Source: Aeromicrobium duanguangcaii (GTDB lineage Bacteria > Actinomycetota > Actinomycetes > Propionibacteriales > Nocardioidaceae). From it: a stretch of DNA of 64,000 nt. The notes beneath the pieces are model-generated. The model did not search any database. It worked only from the letters and a program-made list of their open reading frames with translations, and had not been told where the DNA came from. Shown here piece after piece: positions 34,967 through 43,856 of this stretch; position 1 is the stretch's first letter, and every line of letters starts with the position of its first letter. The stretch lies in assembly GCF_024508295.1 (NCBI RefSeq), contig NZ_CP101990.1, positions 1,054,001-1,118,000 on the forward strand, in the 5' to 3' direction. Both the position numbers and the translations under genes were made by a program.

Positions 34967-35443
34967 ATGAAGTGCCGCACCCTCGCCAGCAGCATCGCCG
35001 CGCCGGTCGCCGCGGCCGTCCTCGGATCCGTCGCGACGTCCACCGGGATGAAGAGCCTCTGGTACCGGACGCTGCGCAAGCCGTCGATCCAACCGCCCGG
35101 GCCCGTGTTCCCGGTCGTCTGGACCGGGCTCTACGCGTCCACGGCCTGGGCGTCGGTTGATGCGCAGGCACGGATGACGCCGGACGAGGCGAGCACGTAC
35201 CGCCGCAAGCTCGCGCTCAACATGGCCCTCAACGCGGGGTGGTGCTGGTCGTTCTTCCGCGGCCACCAGCTCGTGCCCTCGATCGCGGTCGCCGGGGCGC
35301 TGGCTGCCAGCTCGGCGGATCTGGCACGCACCGCCGGGGGAGCCTCGAAGCGAGCCGGTTGGGCGCTGGTGCCGTACACGGCGTGGAACACCTTCGCGAC
35401 CGTCCTGACGACGGCGATCTGGCGCAAGAACCGGGGCCGCTGA
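34967..35443 (+). CDS. TspO/MBR-family membrane protein
   Basis: The 158-residue protein has about five membrane helices and the TspO signature: WYRTLRKPSIQPPGPVFPVVWTGLY (residues about 29-53), LALNMALNAGWCWSFFRGHQL and PYTAWNTFATVLTTAIWRKN. TspO proteins bind porphyrins and related ligands and modulate tetrapyrrole or stress responses; this one's role is unproven. The ATG at 34967 precedes the first helix. Its stop nearly meets that of the convergent FUSC gene, with one base between. Confidence 0.9.
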   Translation: MKCRTLASSIAAPVAAAVLGSVATSTGMKSLWYRTLRKPSIQPPGPVFPVVWTGLYASTAWASVDAQARMTPDEASTYRRKLALNMALNAGWCWSFFRGHQLVPSIAVAGALAASSADLARTAGGASKRAGWALVPYTAWNTFATVLTTAIWRKNRGR

Positions 35444-35444
35444 C

Positions 35445-36527
35445 TCAGGCGAAGGTGTCGAGAGCCCGCCGCAGGGAGAGCACCACACTGTTGACCACCA
35501 GTTGCTCGTGGGTCTCGCGAGGCTGGAAGTGGAGCAGTTCGTTCAGCTCCTCGTCGGCGGCCTTCAGCTCGGGGTCCGTGTCCGCCCCGTCGGCGTAGGC
35601 GTCGAGCGCATCGGCCACCCGGTGCATCGCGCGGGCGATCGGCTCTCGGACGGAGTCGGCCAGAGCCGCTTGACCGCTGGGGTCGCCCGGCATGCCGTGC
35701 GGCCGCAGCACCAGGTCGCTGACATCAGCCACGAGCAACGCCACGCGATCGAGAGCGTCCGCCTCCTCGGTGAGCTTCCTCAGGGCCTCGCGGTGGCGGC
35801 GCGCACGGGCGTTGCCCGTCAGCGACTCCTGGGCGCGCAGCACGGCGTCACGCATCTGCGCCCGTGCGCGACGGAGCTCGGAGTGGTCGCGGTGCCACTG
35901 CTCCAGGGTGGGCAGCTCGTACGCCACCATGAGGTCGCCCAGCTCGCGCAGCTGTGAGGCCAGGACGCGCCGCGTGTGTCCCACCGCGGACCGGGCGGGA
36001 GCCAACGGCAGCGGGGGAGCCATCACGTTGATCAGGATGCCGACCGCGGCGCCGTAGAGGGTCAGGCCGCCGTACGCGCCGATGAAGAACGCCTCGCCGT
36101 GGCCGATGATCAGCGTGAACACGGCCGCCGTGGGCGCCCAGCCACCCATCGCGCCCAGGGCTCGCCAGCCGGCCGCGCAAACCGAGAGCGCGACCACGAT
36201 GCCCACGGTCAGGGGAGCGGTGTCACCGGTGACGAGGTCCACCAGCCACGCGATGGTGCCGCCCACGACGATGGCGCCCACGGCCTGCATCGACTCGCGG
36301 ACCGAGCCGGCGAGGGTCGACGTCGTGGCGATGATCGCCCCGAACGGGGCGTAGTACGGGTAGTCCTGGGCGCCGGGGATGAAGCGGACGAGGCTCCAGG
36401 CGATCGCCGCGGCACACGCCGCGCGCAGCGCGAGCGCGAACCGGGGGTGACTCGCCCAGAGGTCGAGGAGCCGGATTCGTGCGGAGTGCATCCGGTCCAC
36501 GGTGCCACGGTTCGCCGAGGGCGGCAT
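35445..36527 (-). CDS. FUSC-family (aromatic acid exporter-like) membrane protein
   Basis: The 360-residue protein has six closely packed membrane helices in its first 180 residues (ALRAACAAAIAWSLVRFI, YYAPFGAIIATTSTLAGSVRES, AVGAIVVGGTIAWLV, LTVGIVVALSVCAAGW, APTAAVFTLIIGHG, GLTLYGAAVGILINV) and a cytoplasmic helical C-terminal half. This is the arrangement of FUSC/ArAE-type exporters. The substrate is unknown. An ATG 36 bases downstream (MHSARIRLL) is an alternative start. Confidence 0.85.
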   Translation of the reverse strand: MPPSANRGTVDRMHSARIRLLDLWASHPRFALALRAACAAAIAWSLVRFIPGAQDYPYYAPFGAIIATTSTLAGSVRESMQAVGAIVVGGTIAWLVDLVTGDTAPLTVGIVVALSVCAAGWRALGAMGGWAPTAAVFTLIIGHGEAFFIGAYGGLTLYGAAVGILINVMAPPLPLAPARSAVGHTRRVLASQLRELGDLMVAYELPTLEQWHRDHSELRRARAQMRDAVLRAQESLTGNARARRHREALRKLTEEADALDRVALLVADVSDLVLRPHGMPGDPSGQAALADSVREPIARAMHRVADALDAYADGADTDPELKAADEELNELLHFQPRETHEQLVVNSVVLSLRRALDTFA

Positions 36528-36576
36528 GTCGTCGGCGGGGAACGAGCCCGATGGTGCGCCTCCGCCACGGGGGAGA

Positions 36577-37533
36577 TCAGCGTGGCACCAGCAGCACGAC
36601 CTTGCCCACCGACGCCCTCGATTCCAGCGCGCGATGGGCCGTTGCCGCCTCGGACAGGGGGAGAACCGTCCCGACGTGGGGAACCCGCGTCCCGTCGGCC
36701 GCCGCGCGGAGAGCCGCCCGCTCGAACTCGTCGAGCCGGTCCAGGATCGTTGGGCCGAGCACGTCGATCACCGGCCGGCTCGGATCGTCGTAGTCGTTCG
36801 GCTCTCCGGAGGACCAGCCGAACCGGACCAGCCGGCCACCCGGCGCGAGGCTGCGATACAGGGCGCGACCGATCGGTCCCGCGACGCCGTCGAGCACGAC
36901 GGTCGGCGTGCCGACCTCACGCAGTCGCAGCTGCCAGTCGGGACGCTGGTGGTCCAGCGCCAAGGTCGCGCCGAAGCGAGCGACCAGCGCCGTCTTGTCC
37001 GGACCTCCCGCCAGTCCGACGGTCCGTGCCCCCGCGGTGGCCGCGCCCTGCAGCAGCAGCGGACCCAGCCCACCGGCGGCGGAGGTGACGACCACGACGT
37101 CCTGCGGCCTCAGCTCGGCCAGCTCGAGGATGGCGGTGGCCGTGCGGCCCGTCCCGATGGTGGCGACCGCGGTGGCGGCGTCGAGACCGGCGGGCACGAG
37201 ATGGGCCCGGTGCGAGTCGACCACGGCCTGCTCGGCGTAGCCGCCGCTCGCGAAGCCGAGGTGGGCGACGACGCTGCGCCCCAGCCAGCTCCCGTCCACG
37301 CCGGCGCCCACGTCGTCGACGACGCCCGCGACCTCGCGCCCCGGGATCATCGGCAGCGTGGGGCGGTCGCCGGCGCCGAAGGCGTCCCCGGCCCGGATGG
37401 ACGTATCGAGCAGGTGGACCCCGACCGCGTCCACGCGGATGCGCACCTGCCCCTCTCCCGGGACGAGGTCGGGCAGGGTCTCGAGGCGCAGGACGTCGGC
37501 GGGGCCGAAATCGTGATGACGGATCGCGTGCAT
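36577..37533 (-). CDS. Zinc-independent quinone oxidoreductase (MDR family)
   Basis: The 318-residue protein has the GroES-like N-terminal domain (VLRLETLPDLVPGEGQVRIRVDAVGVHLLDTSIRAGD, PMIPGREVAGVVDDVGAGVDG) and a Rossmann domain (VVVTSAAGGLGPLLLQGA with AxGGxG, about 151-168). Zinc-ligand Cys/His residues of classical alcohol dehydrogenases are absent, so it is an NADPH:quinone reductase-like enzyme. The TSAAGGLG loop is the usual NADPH-binding motif. It is divergent from the hydrolase at 37616. Confidence 0.9.
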   Translation of the reverse strand: MHAIRHHDFGPADVLRLETLPDLVPGEGQVRIRVDAVGVHLLDTSIRAGDAFGAGDRPTLPMIPGREVAGVVDDVGAGVDGSWLGRSVVAHLGFASGGYAEQAVVDSHRAHLVPAGLDAATAVATIGTGRTATAILELAELRPQDVVVVTSAAGGLGPLLLQGAATAGARTVGLAGGPDKTALVARFGATLALDHQRPDWQLRLREVGTPTVVLDGVAGPIGRALYRSLAPGGRLVRFGWSSGEPNDYDDPSRPVIDVLGPTILDRLDEFERAALRAAADGTRVPHVGTVLPLSEAATAHRALESRASVGKVVLLVPR

Positions 37534-37615
37534 GACCTCATCGGACTACCTCAACCGGACTTCAGGTCAAGCGCTCCCACCTGCCGCCGCGGCGTTCGGT
37601 GCGTAGGGTTCGAGG

Positions 37616-38254
37616 ATGACCTCGATCCTGCTGACGTCCGAGGACCCTCGCGGCATCCTGCTGTTCGCGCCCGGAGCCGCCGGCGACCCGACCCGCTACG
37701 AACGTCTGCTGACGTCCGCGAACGAAGCCGGGTTCATCGTCGCGTCGCCCGAGCACGACCTGGACGAGACCTTCTCCGACGAGGTCGTGCGAGAGCGCGT
37801 GACGGCCCTCGCTGCAGGTCTCGAGGGTCTCGGGCACGAGGACCTTCCCGTGGTGGCCGCCGGTCACTCGCTCGGCGGCTGCGCGGCACTGTGCCTGGCC
37901 GGCGCGCGCCCGCGGAACAGCCGGGGCGCCGTGATCGACGTGCCCCGAGAGCCGCGGGTCGGCCGCGTGGTGGTGCTCGCGCCGGCGACCGGGTGGTTCG
38001 AGAGCCCCGATGCTCTGGACGACCTGAGCGTCCCGATCACGGTGTTCATCGGCGCGAAGGACGACGTCACCCCGCCGAGCACGGCCGAGGTCCTGTGGCC
38101 GGCTCCGACCTGGCTCGAACTGCGCACCTACGAGGGCGTGGGCCACTTCGACTTCATGTGGCCACTCCCGGAGATCAAGATGCCCACCCCGGGCCTGGAT
38201 CACGAGGAGTTCTACGAGCGGTTCATCGCGGACTTCGTCACGTCGCTGGGATAG
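37616..38254 (+). CDS. Alpha/beta hydrolase (dienelactone hydrolase-like)
   Basis: The 212-residue protein carries GHSLGG with nucleophile Ser at about 84, an acid-bearing IGAKDDVTPP segment near 143-152 and GVGHFDF with the catalytic His near 178, a complete serine-hydrolase triad. Substrate and pathway are unknown. The adjacent 435-base stretch before the next gene holds a pseudogene. Confidence 0.85.
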   Translation: MTSILLTSEDPRGILLFAPGAAGDPTRYERLLTSANEAGFIVASPEHDLDETFSDEVVRERVTALAAGLEGLGHEDLPVVAAGHSLGGCAALCLAGARPRNSRGAVIDVPREPRVGRVVVLAPATGWFESPDALDDLSVPITVFIGAKDDVTPPSTAEVLWPAPTWLELRTYEGVGHFDFMWPLPEIKMPTPGLDHEEFYERFIADFVTSLG

Positions 38255-38287
38255 CGACTGGCGGGGCAGCGGATGGAGCAGGTCATC

Positions 38288-38515
38288 TCACGGCGCGATG
38301 GCCAGCTCGTCGATCCCGGTCGCCGACCAGCGTGAAGCGATGGCGCAGGACCGCGACACCGCCCGGGAAGTCGCCCTCGAGGCGGATCTCAGCGACCCAG
38401 CGCGTGTCGTCGACGCGCCGGGCGCCGATCAACTCGCTGGTGTACTCGAACTGGCTGCCGGCGGACGTGAGGAACTGGGCAGGTCCGTCGGTGTGATGGT
38501 GATGGGTGTCGTCAT
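38288..38515 (-). pseudogene. SnoaL/NTF2-like protein remnant, internally deleted and frameshifted
   Basis: On the minus strand an ATG at 38515 opens MTTPITITPTDLP, then the frame shifts to one reading FLTSAGSQFEYTSELIGA, RRVDDTRWVAEIRLEGDF and PGGVAVLRHRFTLVGDR. A third frame then gives IDELAIAP and a stop at 38288. Together these match the start and the C-terminal half of small SnoaL/NTF2-like proteins, whose middle (about 50-60 residues) is missing. The second shift is explained by one extra G in a GGG run before ATCGAC. This looks like a decayed gene; sequencing error could explain only the 3' shift, not the deletion. Nothing is seen in 38516-38690 except the likely promoter of the next gene. 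Confidence 0.7.
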
Positions 38516-38690
38516 GCCGCGAGACTCGCGCCTCCTGGGCCGGGAGAGTCAATCGCTGGACCGCCACGTCGGGCCGCACGAGTGACGGGCGGGAACCCCG
38601 CACGTGAAGGTCCGGGTGTCGGGCTGGCCCGACTCCAAGTGTCGGGATGGCAGGATCGGATCGCGGCCAAGACGCGACAACGATGGAGAC

Positions 38691-39968
38691 ATGACAACCG
38701 TGAGCATTTCCTCCATCCGGCAACCGCGGTCCGCGGTGGCCGCCCGCGTCGGCTGGGACACCCTGTACGCGATCACCGCCTTCCCGTTGGGCCTCGTCGG
38801 CTTCGTGGTGACGGTGACCGGGATCTCCGCCGGCGTCGGCACCCTGATCATCTGGGTGGGCCTGCTGGTCCTCTCGGCCACGCTGGTCGTGTCGTCGTGG
38901 CTGGCCCGCCTCGAACGCCTCCGCCTGGTCGCGATGCAGGGCCGCGAGCCGCGTCCCGACTCCTACCGCGTCGCGGGCGCGAAGAGGGGCCCGATCGCCC
39001 GGCTGCTCGACCCGCTGCGCGATCCGCAGATGTGGCTGGACACCCTGTGGGGTCCGCTGGCGTTCGTGACCGGGATCCTCGCCTGCGTCGTGACCGTCAC
39101 GTGGTGGGCTGTCGCGCTCGCCGGAACGACCTACTGGTTCTGGCAGCGGTCACTGCCCGACACCTACGACACGCTCGCGTCGCAGCTCGGCCTCGGCAAC
39201 GGGCGGGTCGCCGAGAGCCTGCTCAACCTCGCCTTCGGACTGATCGCGTTCGCCACCCTGCCGTGGGCCGTCCGTGGCGTCGCGTGGCTCCACGCCTCGC
39301 TCGCCGACGTCGTGCTCAACGGCCGCAGCTCCCTGTCCGCGAGGGTCGAGCGTGCCGAGGGCGCGCGAGACGCGGCCCAGGAGGCCGAGGCCGTCGCACT
39401 GAGGCGACTCGAGCGGGACATCCACGACGGACCGCAGCAGCGCCTGGTCCGGTTGACGATGGACCTCGGTCGCGCGCGGCGCCAGGTGGACGCCGATCCC
39501 GAGCAGGCGTCGGCGACGATCGAGTCGGCCCTCGAACAGGCCCGTGAGACGCTCGACGAGCTCCGGTCGCTCTCGCGAGGCATCGCGCCGCCGTTGCTCG
39601 TCGATCGCGGGCTCGGGGTTGCCCTGGACGAGCTCGTCGTCCGCGGCGCGGTCCCGGTCGACCTCGTCCACGAGCTGCCCGCGGGACTCTCGCCGCACGT
39701 CGAGACGGCCGTCTACTTCACCGTCTCCGAGGCGCTGACCAATGTCGCGAAGCACTCGGGAGCCGCGGCCGCGCAGGTGCGGGTCGTCCCGGTCGGCACC
39801 GACCTGCTCGTCGAGATCAGTGACCACGGCGTCGGCGGTGCCCATCTGGGCAAGGGGCAGGGACTGGCCGGCCTCGGGCAACGCGTCGCCGCCGTCGGCG
39901 GCACCCTCGAGGTCGACTCGCCAGAGGGTGGCCCGACCGTGGTCACCGCTCGGATCCCGCTCGGGTGA
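38691..39968 (+). CDS. Sensor histidine kinase (NarL-type partner, HisKA_3)
   Basis: The 425-residue kinase has four membrane helices in its N-terminal putative-sensor domain (about 20-65 and 125-200), a coiled segment, the dimerisation/phospho-acceptor box LRRLERDIHDGPQQRLVRL (His near 245) and a C-terminal HATPase domain (TVSEALTNVAKHSGAAAAQV, DHGVGGAHLGKGQGLAGLGQRVAAVGG). It phosphorylates the response regulator that follows. The ATG at 38691 precedes the SISSIRQPRSAVAARVGWDTLYAITAFPL lead-in usual for this family. Confidence 0.92.
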   Translation: MTTVSISSIRQPRSAVAARVGWDTLYAITAFPLGLVGFVVTVTGISAGVGTLIIWVGLLVLSATLVVSSWLARLERLRLVAMQGREPRPDSYRVAGAKRGPIARLLDPLRDPQMWLDTLWGPLAFVTGILACVVTVTWWAVALAGTTYWFWQRSLPDTYDTLASQLGLGNGRVAESLLNLAFGLIAFATLPWAVRGVAWLHASLADVVLNGRSSLSARVERAEGARDAAQEAEAVALRRLERDIHDGPQQRLVRLTMDLGRARRQVDADPEQASATIESALEQARETLDELRSLSRGIAPPLLVDRGLGVALDELVVRGAVPVDLVHELPAGLSPHVETAVYFTVSEALTNVAKHSGAAAAQVRVVPVGTDLLVEISDHGVGGAHLGKGQGLAGLGQRVAAVGGTLEVDSPEGGPTVVTARIPLG

Positions 39969-40015
39969 CGGCCGGCGGTGTGACCGCACGCGAGTCGATG
40001 GCCGATGCTGGTGCG

Positions 40016-40669
40016 ATGCGCATCGTGATCGCCGACGACTCGGTCCTGCTCCGGGAAGGGCTGAGCCTGCTGCTGGCCGAAGCCGGTCACGAGGTCGTGG
40101 CCCAGGCCGGTGACGGGCCGGGCTTCGTGTCGGCGATGACCGACCATCGTCCGGACGTCGGCGTCGTCGACGTCCGGATGCCGCCGAGCCACACCGACGA
40201 GGGTCTGCGGTCCGCGGTCGCCGTGCGGGCCCAGTGGCCCGGGGCGCGGATCATGGTCCTGAGCCAGTACGTCGAGGTCTCGTACGCCGACGACCTCCTG
40301 GCCGGGGGAGAGGGTGGCGTGGGCTACCTGCTGAAGGACCGCGTCAGCAACGTCGACGACTTCCTGGGTGCGCTCGACCAGATCGTGAGCGGTGGCACTG
40401 TCCTGGATCCCCAGGTGGTCCAGCAGTGGATGGGGCGTCGAGCCGACCCGGTCGCCGCCCTCACCCCGCGCGAGCGGGACGTGCTCGCGCTGATGGCGGA
40501 GGGGCGCTCCAACCACGCGATCGCAGGAGCGCTGCACGTCACCGAGGGTGCGGTCGAGAAGCACACCCAGCGGATCTTCGCGAAGCTCGGTCTGCATGCC
40601 GACGAGAGTGATCATCGCCGCGTGCGAGCCGTGCTGGGTTGGCTCCGCTCGACCTCACGCGGCGACTGA
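40016..40669 (+). CDS. NarL/FixJ-family response regulator
   Basis: The 217-residue protein has a receiver domain (MRIVIADDSVLLREGLSLLL; phospho-acceptor Asp in GVVDVRMPP at about 55; Lys in LLKDRV) and a LuxR-type helix-turn-helix (LTPRERDVLALMAEGRSNHAIAGALHVTEGAVEKHTQRIFAKLGL). It pairs with the preceding kinase. A GTG at 39965 overlapping the kinase stop could add 17 residues, but the receiver fold begins at the ATG used. It converges on prfC with two bases between stops. Targets are unknown. Confidence 0.92.
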   Translation: MRIVIADDSVLLREGLSLLLAEAGHEVVAQAGDGPGFVSAMTDHRPDVGVVDVRMPPSHTDEGLRSAVAVRAQWPGARIMVLSQYVEVSYADDLLAGGEGGVGYLLKDRVSNVDDFLGALDQIVSGGTVLDPQVVQQWMGRRADPVAALTPRERDVLALMAEGRSNHAIAGALHVTEGAVEKHTQRIFAKLGLHADESDHRRVRAVLGWLRSTSRGD

Positions 40670-40684
40670 CGTCACACGTCGCCG
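40660..40684. terminator. Weak hairpin at the RR/prfC convergence
   Basis: CGGCGAC (40660-40666) and GTCGCCG (40678-40684) form a 7-bp stem spanning both stop codons. It is the only hairpin candidate between these convergent genes. Confidence 0.35.
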
Positions 40685-42240
40685 GCGGGCAACTCCTCCA
40701 GCAGGACGTCCGGGTTGTCGCGGGCGACCTTGTTCGCACGCCACTTGTCAGTGAAGAGGGCCATGTAGGTGCCGTCGGTGCGCTGCAGGACCTCGAGGCC
40801 GCGCGTGCCGGCCAGGGCTCGCGCGCCTTCGGCATCGGTCCGGCGAGCCACCTGGTAGTCCAGCCGGGAGAGGCGGATCGGCGAGGAGAACTCGTTCTTC
40901 ATGCGCTCCTCGACCACCTCGAACTGCAGCGGGCCGACGGCTGCCAGGACCGGGCTCTGGTCGCCGCGCAGGTCCGAGCGCAGCACCTGGACGACGCCTT
41001 CCTGGTCGAGCTGCTCGATGCCGCGGCGGAACTGCTTGTACCGGCCGATGTCGGCGGCGGTCGCGGTCATGAAGTGCTCGGGAGCGAAGCTCGGCACCGG
41101 GGGATAGTCGATCGGGTCACCGTCGTAGACGGTGTCGCCGACGCGGAGCGCCTGGGCGTTGACGAAGCCGATGATGTCGCCCGGCTCGGCGTGCTCGGCC
41201 GAGGAGGTCGTCCGGCCGAACACGGACTGGGCGTACTTCGTCGTGAAGGGCCGCCCGGTCGAGGCGTGGGTCACGACCATGCCTCGCTCGAAGGTCCCGG
41301 ACACGACGCGCGCATAGGCCAGCCGGTCACGATGGGCGCTGTTCATGCCGGACTGGACCTTGAAGACGAACGCGCTGAAGGCGTCGTCGACCTGGCGCAC
41401 CGTGCCGTCGACCCCGGCGGTCGCACTCGGTCCGGGAGCCAGCTCGAGCAGCAGCTCCAGCAGCTGGGCGACACCGAAGTTCTGCAGCGCCGAGGCGAAC
41501 ATGACCGGCGTCGTCTCGCCGGCGAGGAAGCGCTTCTGGTCGTGGTCGGCGCCGTCGAGGGAGAGCAGCTCGCTCTCGTCGGTCGCGTTGGCCCAGACGT
41601 CGGCGTCGACGTCCTCGACCTCGTCCGACGTCATGCGGCGCTCGGGCGCGCGCTCGGCTCCGCCGGCGGTGCGGGTGTACTTCACGAACTCGCCGGTGCG
41701 GCGGTCCAGGACGCCGCGGAAGTCGCCGGCCTCACCGACCGGCCAGGTCAGGGGAGTCGGACGCAGCTTGATCTGCTGCTCGATCTCGTCCATCAGGGCC
41801 AGCGGGGACAGGCCCGGTCGGTCCCACTTGTTGATGACGGTGATGACCGGGATGCCGCGCAGCGCACACACGCGGAAGAGCTTGAGGGTCTGGGGCTCGA
41901 GGCCCTTGCCGGCGTCGACCAGCATCACGGCCGAGTCGACCGCCGAGAGCACGCGGTACGTGTCCTCCGAGAAGTCGCTGTGGCCGGGGGTGTCGACGAG
42001 GTTGATCACGTGGTCGCGATAGACGAACTGCAGAGCGGCGGACGTGATCGAGATGCCACGCGCCTTCTCCATGTCCATCCAGTCGGACACCGTCGCCTTG
42101 CGGTCGTCCTTGCCGTGCACCGCCCCGGCCTGGTTGATGACTCGGGCGTGCAGCGCGAGCGCTTCGGTCAGCGTGGACTTGCCGGCATCGGGGTGGCTGA
42201 TGACGGCGAAGGTACGGCGGGGGCGTTTGTCGGACACCAC
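40672..42240 (-). CDS. prfC: Peptide chain release factor 3
   Basis: RF3 is the GTPase that recycles RF1/RF2 after translation termination. The 522-residue protein has G1 SHPDAGKST (about 15-23), G2-region ARGISITSAAL, G3 DTPGHSDFSEDTYR, G4 NKWDR and the RF3-specific C-terminal domain (AAVGPLQFEVVEERMKNEFSSPIRL, TDKWRANKVARDNP). Length matches the family. A second GTG one codon in is an equally possible start. Confidence 0.96.
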   Translation of the reverse strand: MVSDKRPRRTFAVISHPDAGKSTLTEALALHARVINQAGAVHGKDDRKATVSDWMDMEKARGISITSAALQFVYRDHVINLVDTPGHSDFSEDTYRVLSAVDSAVMLVDAGKGLEPQTLKLFRVCALRGIPVITVINKWDRPGLSPLALMDEIEQQIKLRPTPLTWPVGEAGDFRGVLDRRTGEFVKYTRTAGGAERAPERRMTSDEVEDVDADVWANATDESELLSLDGADHDQKRFLAGETTPVMFASALQNFGVAQLLELLLELAPGPSATAGVDGTVRQVDDAFSAFVFKVQSGMNSAHRDRLAYARVVSGTFERGMVVTHASTGRPFTTKYAQSVFGRTTSSAEHAEPGDIIGFVNAQALRVGDTVYDGDPIDYPPVPSFAPEHFMTATAADIGRYKQFRRGIEQLDQEGVVQVLRSDLRGDQSPVLAAVGPLQFEVVEERMKNEFSSPIRLSRLDYQVARRTDAEGARALAGTRGLEVLQRTDGTYMALFTDKWRANKVARDNPDVLLEELPAGDV

Positions 42241-42271
42241 CCGATTTTACTCGGGAGCCCGGCAGGCGGGT

Positions 42272-43291
42272 TCAGCGGAGCGCCACGGACGCCGGATCGG
42301 TGCTGAGCACCCGCACTGCGAGCGTCGTCGTCCTCTCGACACCGAGATAACCCACGACCGTGTTCACGCGGCCCAGGTCCAGTGGGAGTAGGCCCGGCGT
42401 GCCGGGCACGTCGGGGGTGAGACCGAGGTCGAGGTCATCGCGGCCGGACATCATCTGGATGTTGAACTCGTAGCGCTCGCGGGCCTCGGGCGCGGCGAGC
42501 TTGCGGACGATGGTGGCACCCATCCGCCGCGTGCCCGTCTCCACGGCCCAGGAGTCCAGGGTCGCTGCGAGGGTGCGTCCCTCGTTGTACTCGATGTCCG
42601 CCCAGACCGTCTGCATGGAGCCGGCCTGCGTGAGGAGCACCGCCGCGGTCTTCTCCCCGATCCCGGAGACGCCCGGGAGGTTGTCGCTGGGATCGCCGCG
42701 CAGGGCGGCGAAGTCGAGATAGTGCTCGGCGGCGATGCCGTACATGCTGACGAGCCGGGTCGGGTCGAGCAGCGGCGAGGCGTCGATGCCTCCGTTGATG
42801 AGGCGTAGCACGCGGGTGTGCTCGCTGATGTGGCTGAACGCGTCGCGATCGGACGTGATGATGACGCAGTTCCAGTCGTGGTCCCGCGCCCACCGGGCGC
42901 CGGAGGCGCTGACGTCGTCAGCCTCGAGCCCCGGGGGAGTGAGGGTGGCCAGCCCGAGGGCGTCGAGGAACGTACCCGCGCGATCGAGCTGCTCGACGAG
43001 TGCTTCGTCCTTGGCTGCTCGTCCCGCCTTGTAGGCCGGATAGAGCTCCTCGCGCACGGACGCCTTGCGGTCGTCGAGCCCGAAGATCACCGCATCGGGG
43101 GCGAACCGCTCGATGGCCTCGATGATCTGCCGCAGCATCCCGTGCAGGGCCCAAGCAGGCCGGCCCGACCGGTCCACCAGTCCCGTGTGTGCCCGGGCGT
43201 GGTGATTGCGGTGCAGCAGCGAGGGTGCGTCGACCACGAGCAGCAGCTTGCGGGGCGGAGCATCGGGAGCAGGCATGGGAGTGCTCGCCAT
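42272..43291 (-). CDS. 5'-3' exonuclease (PolA N-terminal/FEN-like)
   Basis: The 339-residue protein resembles the stand-alone actinobacterial homologue of the 5' nuclease domain of DNA polymerase I. Visible elements are LLLVVDAPSLLHRNHHA, FGLDDRKASVREELYPAYKAGR, LEADDV, ITSDRDAFSHI and the helix-hairpin-helix GVSGIGEKTAAVLL, with the Asp/Glu metal ligands intact. It removes RNA primers or flaps in replication and repair. The ATG at 43291 precedes a short Pro-rich lead; an ATG 15 bases later is possible. Confidence 0.92.
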   Translation of the reverse strand: MASTPMPAPDAPPRKLLLVVDAPSLLHRNHHARAHTGLVDRSGRPAWALHGMLRQIIEAIERFAPDAVIFGLDDRKASVREELYPAYKAGRAAKDEALVEQLDRAGTFLDALGLATLTPPGLEADDVSASGARWARDHDWNCVIITSDRDAFSHISEHTRVLRLINGGIDASPLLDPTRLVSMYGIAAEHYLDFAALRGDPSDNLPGVSGIGEKTAAVLLTQAGSMQTVWADIEYNEGRTLAATLDSWAVETGTRRMGATIVRKLAAPEARERYEFNIQMMSGRDDLDLGLTPDVPGTPGLLPLDLGRVNTVVGYLGVERTTTLAVRVLSTDPASVALR

Positions 43292-43359
43292 CCTAGAGCG
43301 CCCGGGGCCGGCAGACTCCGTCGCCGGGGTGGGGGCACGGTGCCCCGGGAGTGCCGCGG

Positions 43360-43803
43360 TCATGCGTGGTCGCCGCCCGATTCCGGGTCCGCGGCGTTGT
43401 AGCGCCGCATGAGGTCGGCGAACGTGCGTCGCTCCTCGGGGGACCAGTCCGCGATCCGGTCTCCCAGGAGCTCCAGCAGGGCGGCACGGGTCGAGCGCAA
43501 CAGTCGCGCGCCGGCCGGCGTCACGCGAACGGATCGAGACTCGTCGCGTTCGATCAGCCCACGCCGCGTCAGGCCGGCGAGCTGACGGCTCACCGTCGAC
43601 TTGTCCAGGCCGAAGACGCGGGCGAGGTCATGGGCGCGAACACCGTCCTCGGCTGAGACCTGGCCGAGGAGGCTGTACTCCGCGAACGACAGCTCGGGCG
43701 CGATCCGCTCCACTGCGCCGCGCGCGCGGCGACCGTACAGGGAGAGCTGGTCGAGCAGCTCCTCGTTCACCCGATCGTCACTCGACTTCGCGTCTGATGC
43801 CAT
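43360..43803 (-). CDS. MarR-family regulator
   Basis: The 147-residue protein has the MarR winged helix-turn-helix: LSFAEYSLLGQVSAEDGVRAHDLARVFGLDKSTVSRQLAGLTRRGLIERDESRSVRVTPAGARLL (about 37-101). It is divergent from the membrane protein gene at 43857 with only 53 bases between, which contain a GTTGTA-N3-TACAAC palindrome. The simplest reading is autorepression plus repression of the transporter-like gene until a small ligand binds. Confidence 0.92.
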   Translation of the reverse strand: MASDAKSSDDRVNEELLDQLSLYGRRARGAVERIAPELSFAEYSLLGQVSAEDGVRAHDLARVFGLDKSTVSRQLAGLTRRGLIERDESRSVRVTPAGARLLRSTRAALLELLGDRIADWSPEERRTFADLMRRYNAADPESGGDHA

Positions 43804-43805
43804 GG

Positions 43806-43820
43806 GTTGTAATCTACAAC
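43806..43820. promoter_or_regulatory. MarR-type operator
   Basis: GTTGTA (43806-43811) and TACAAC (43815-43820) form a 15-base palindrome starting two bases before the MarR ATG. A further GTACAAG half-site lies at about 43821-43828, between this palindrome and the divergent gene. Confidence 0.65.
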
Positions 43821-43856
43821 AGTACAAGTTTCACTATGCAACTTCGAAAGGTCTCG

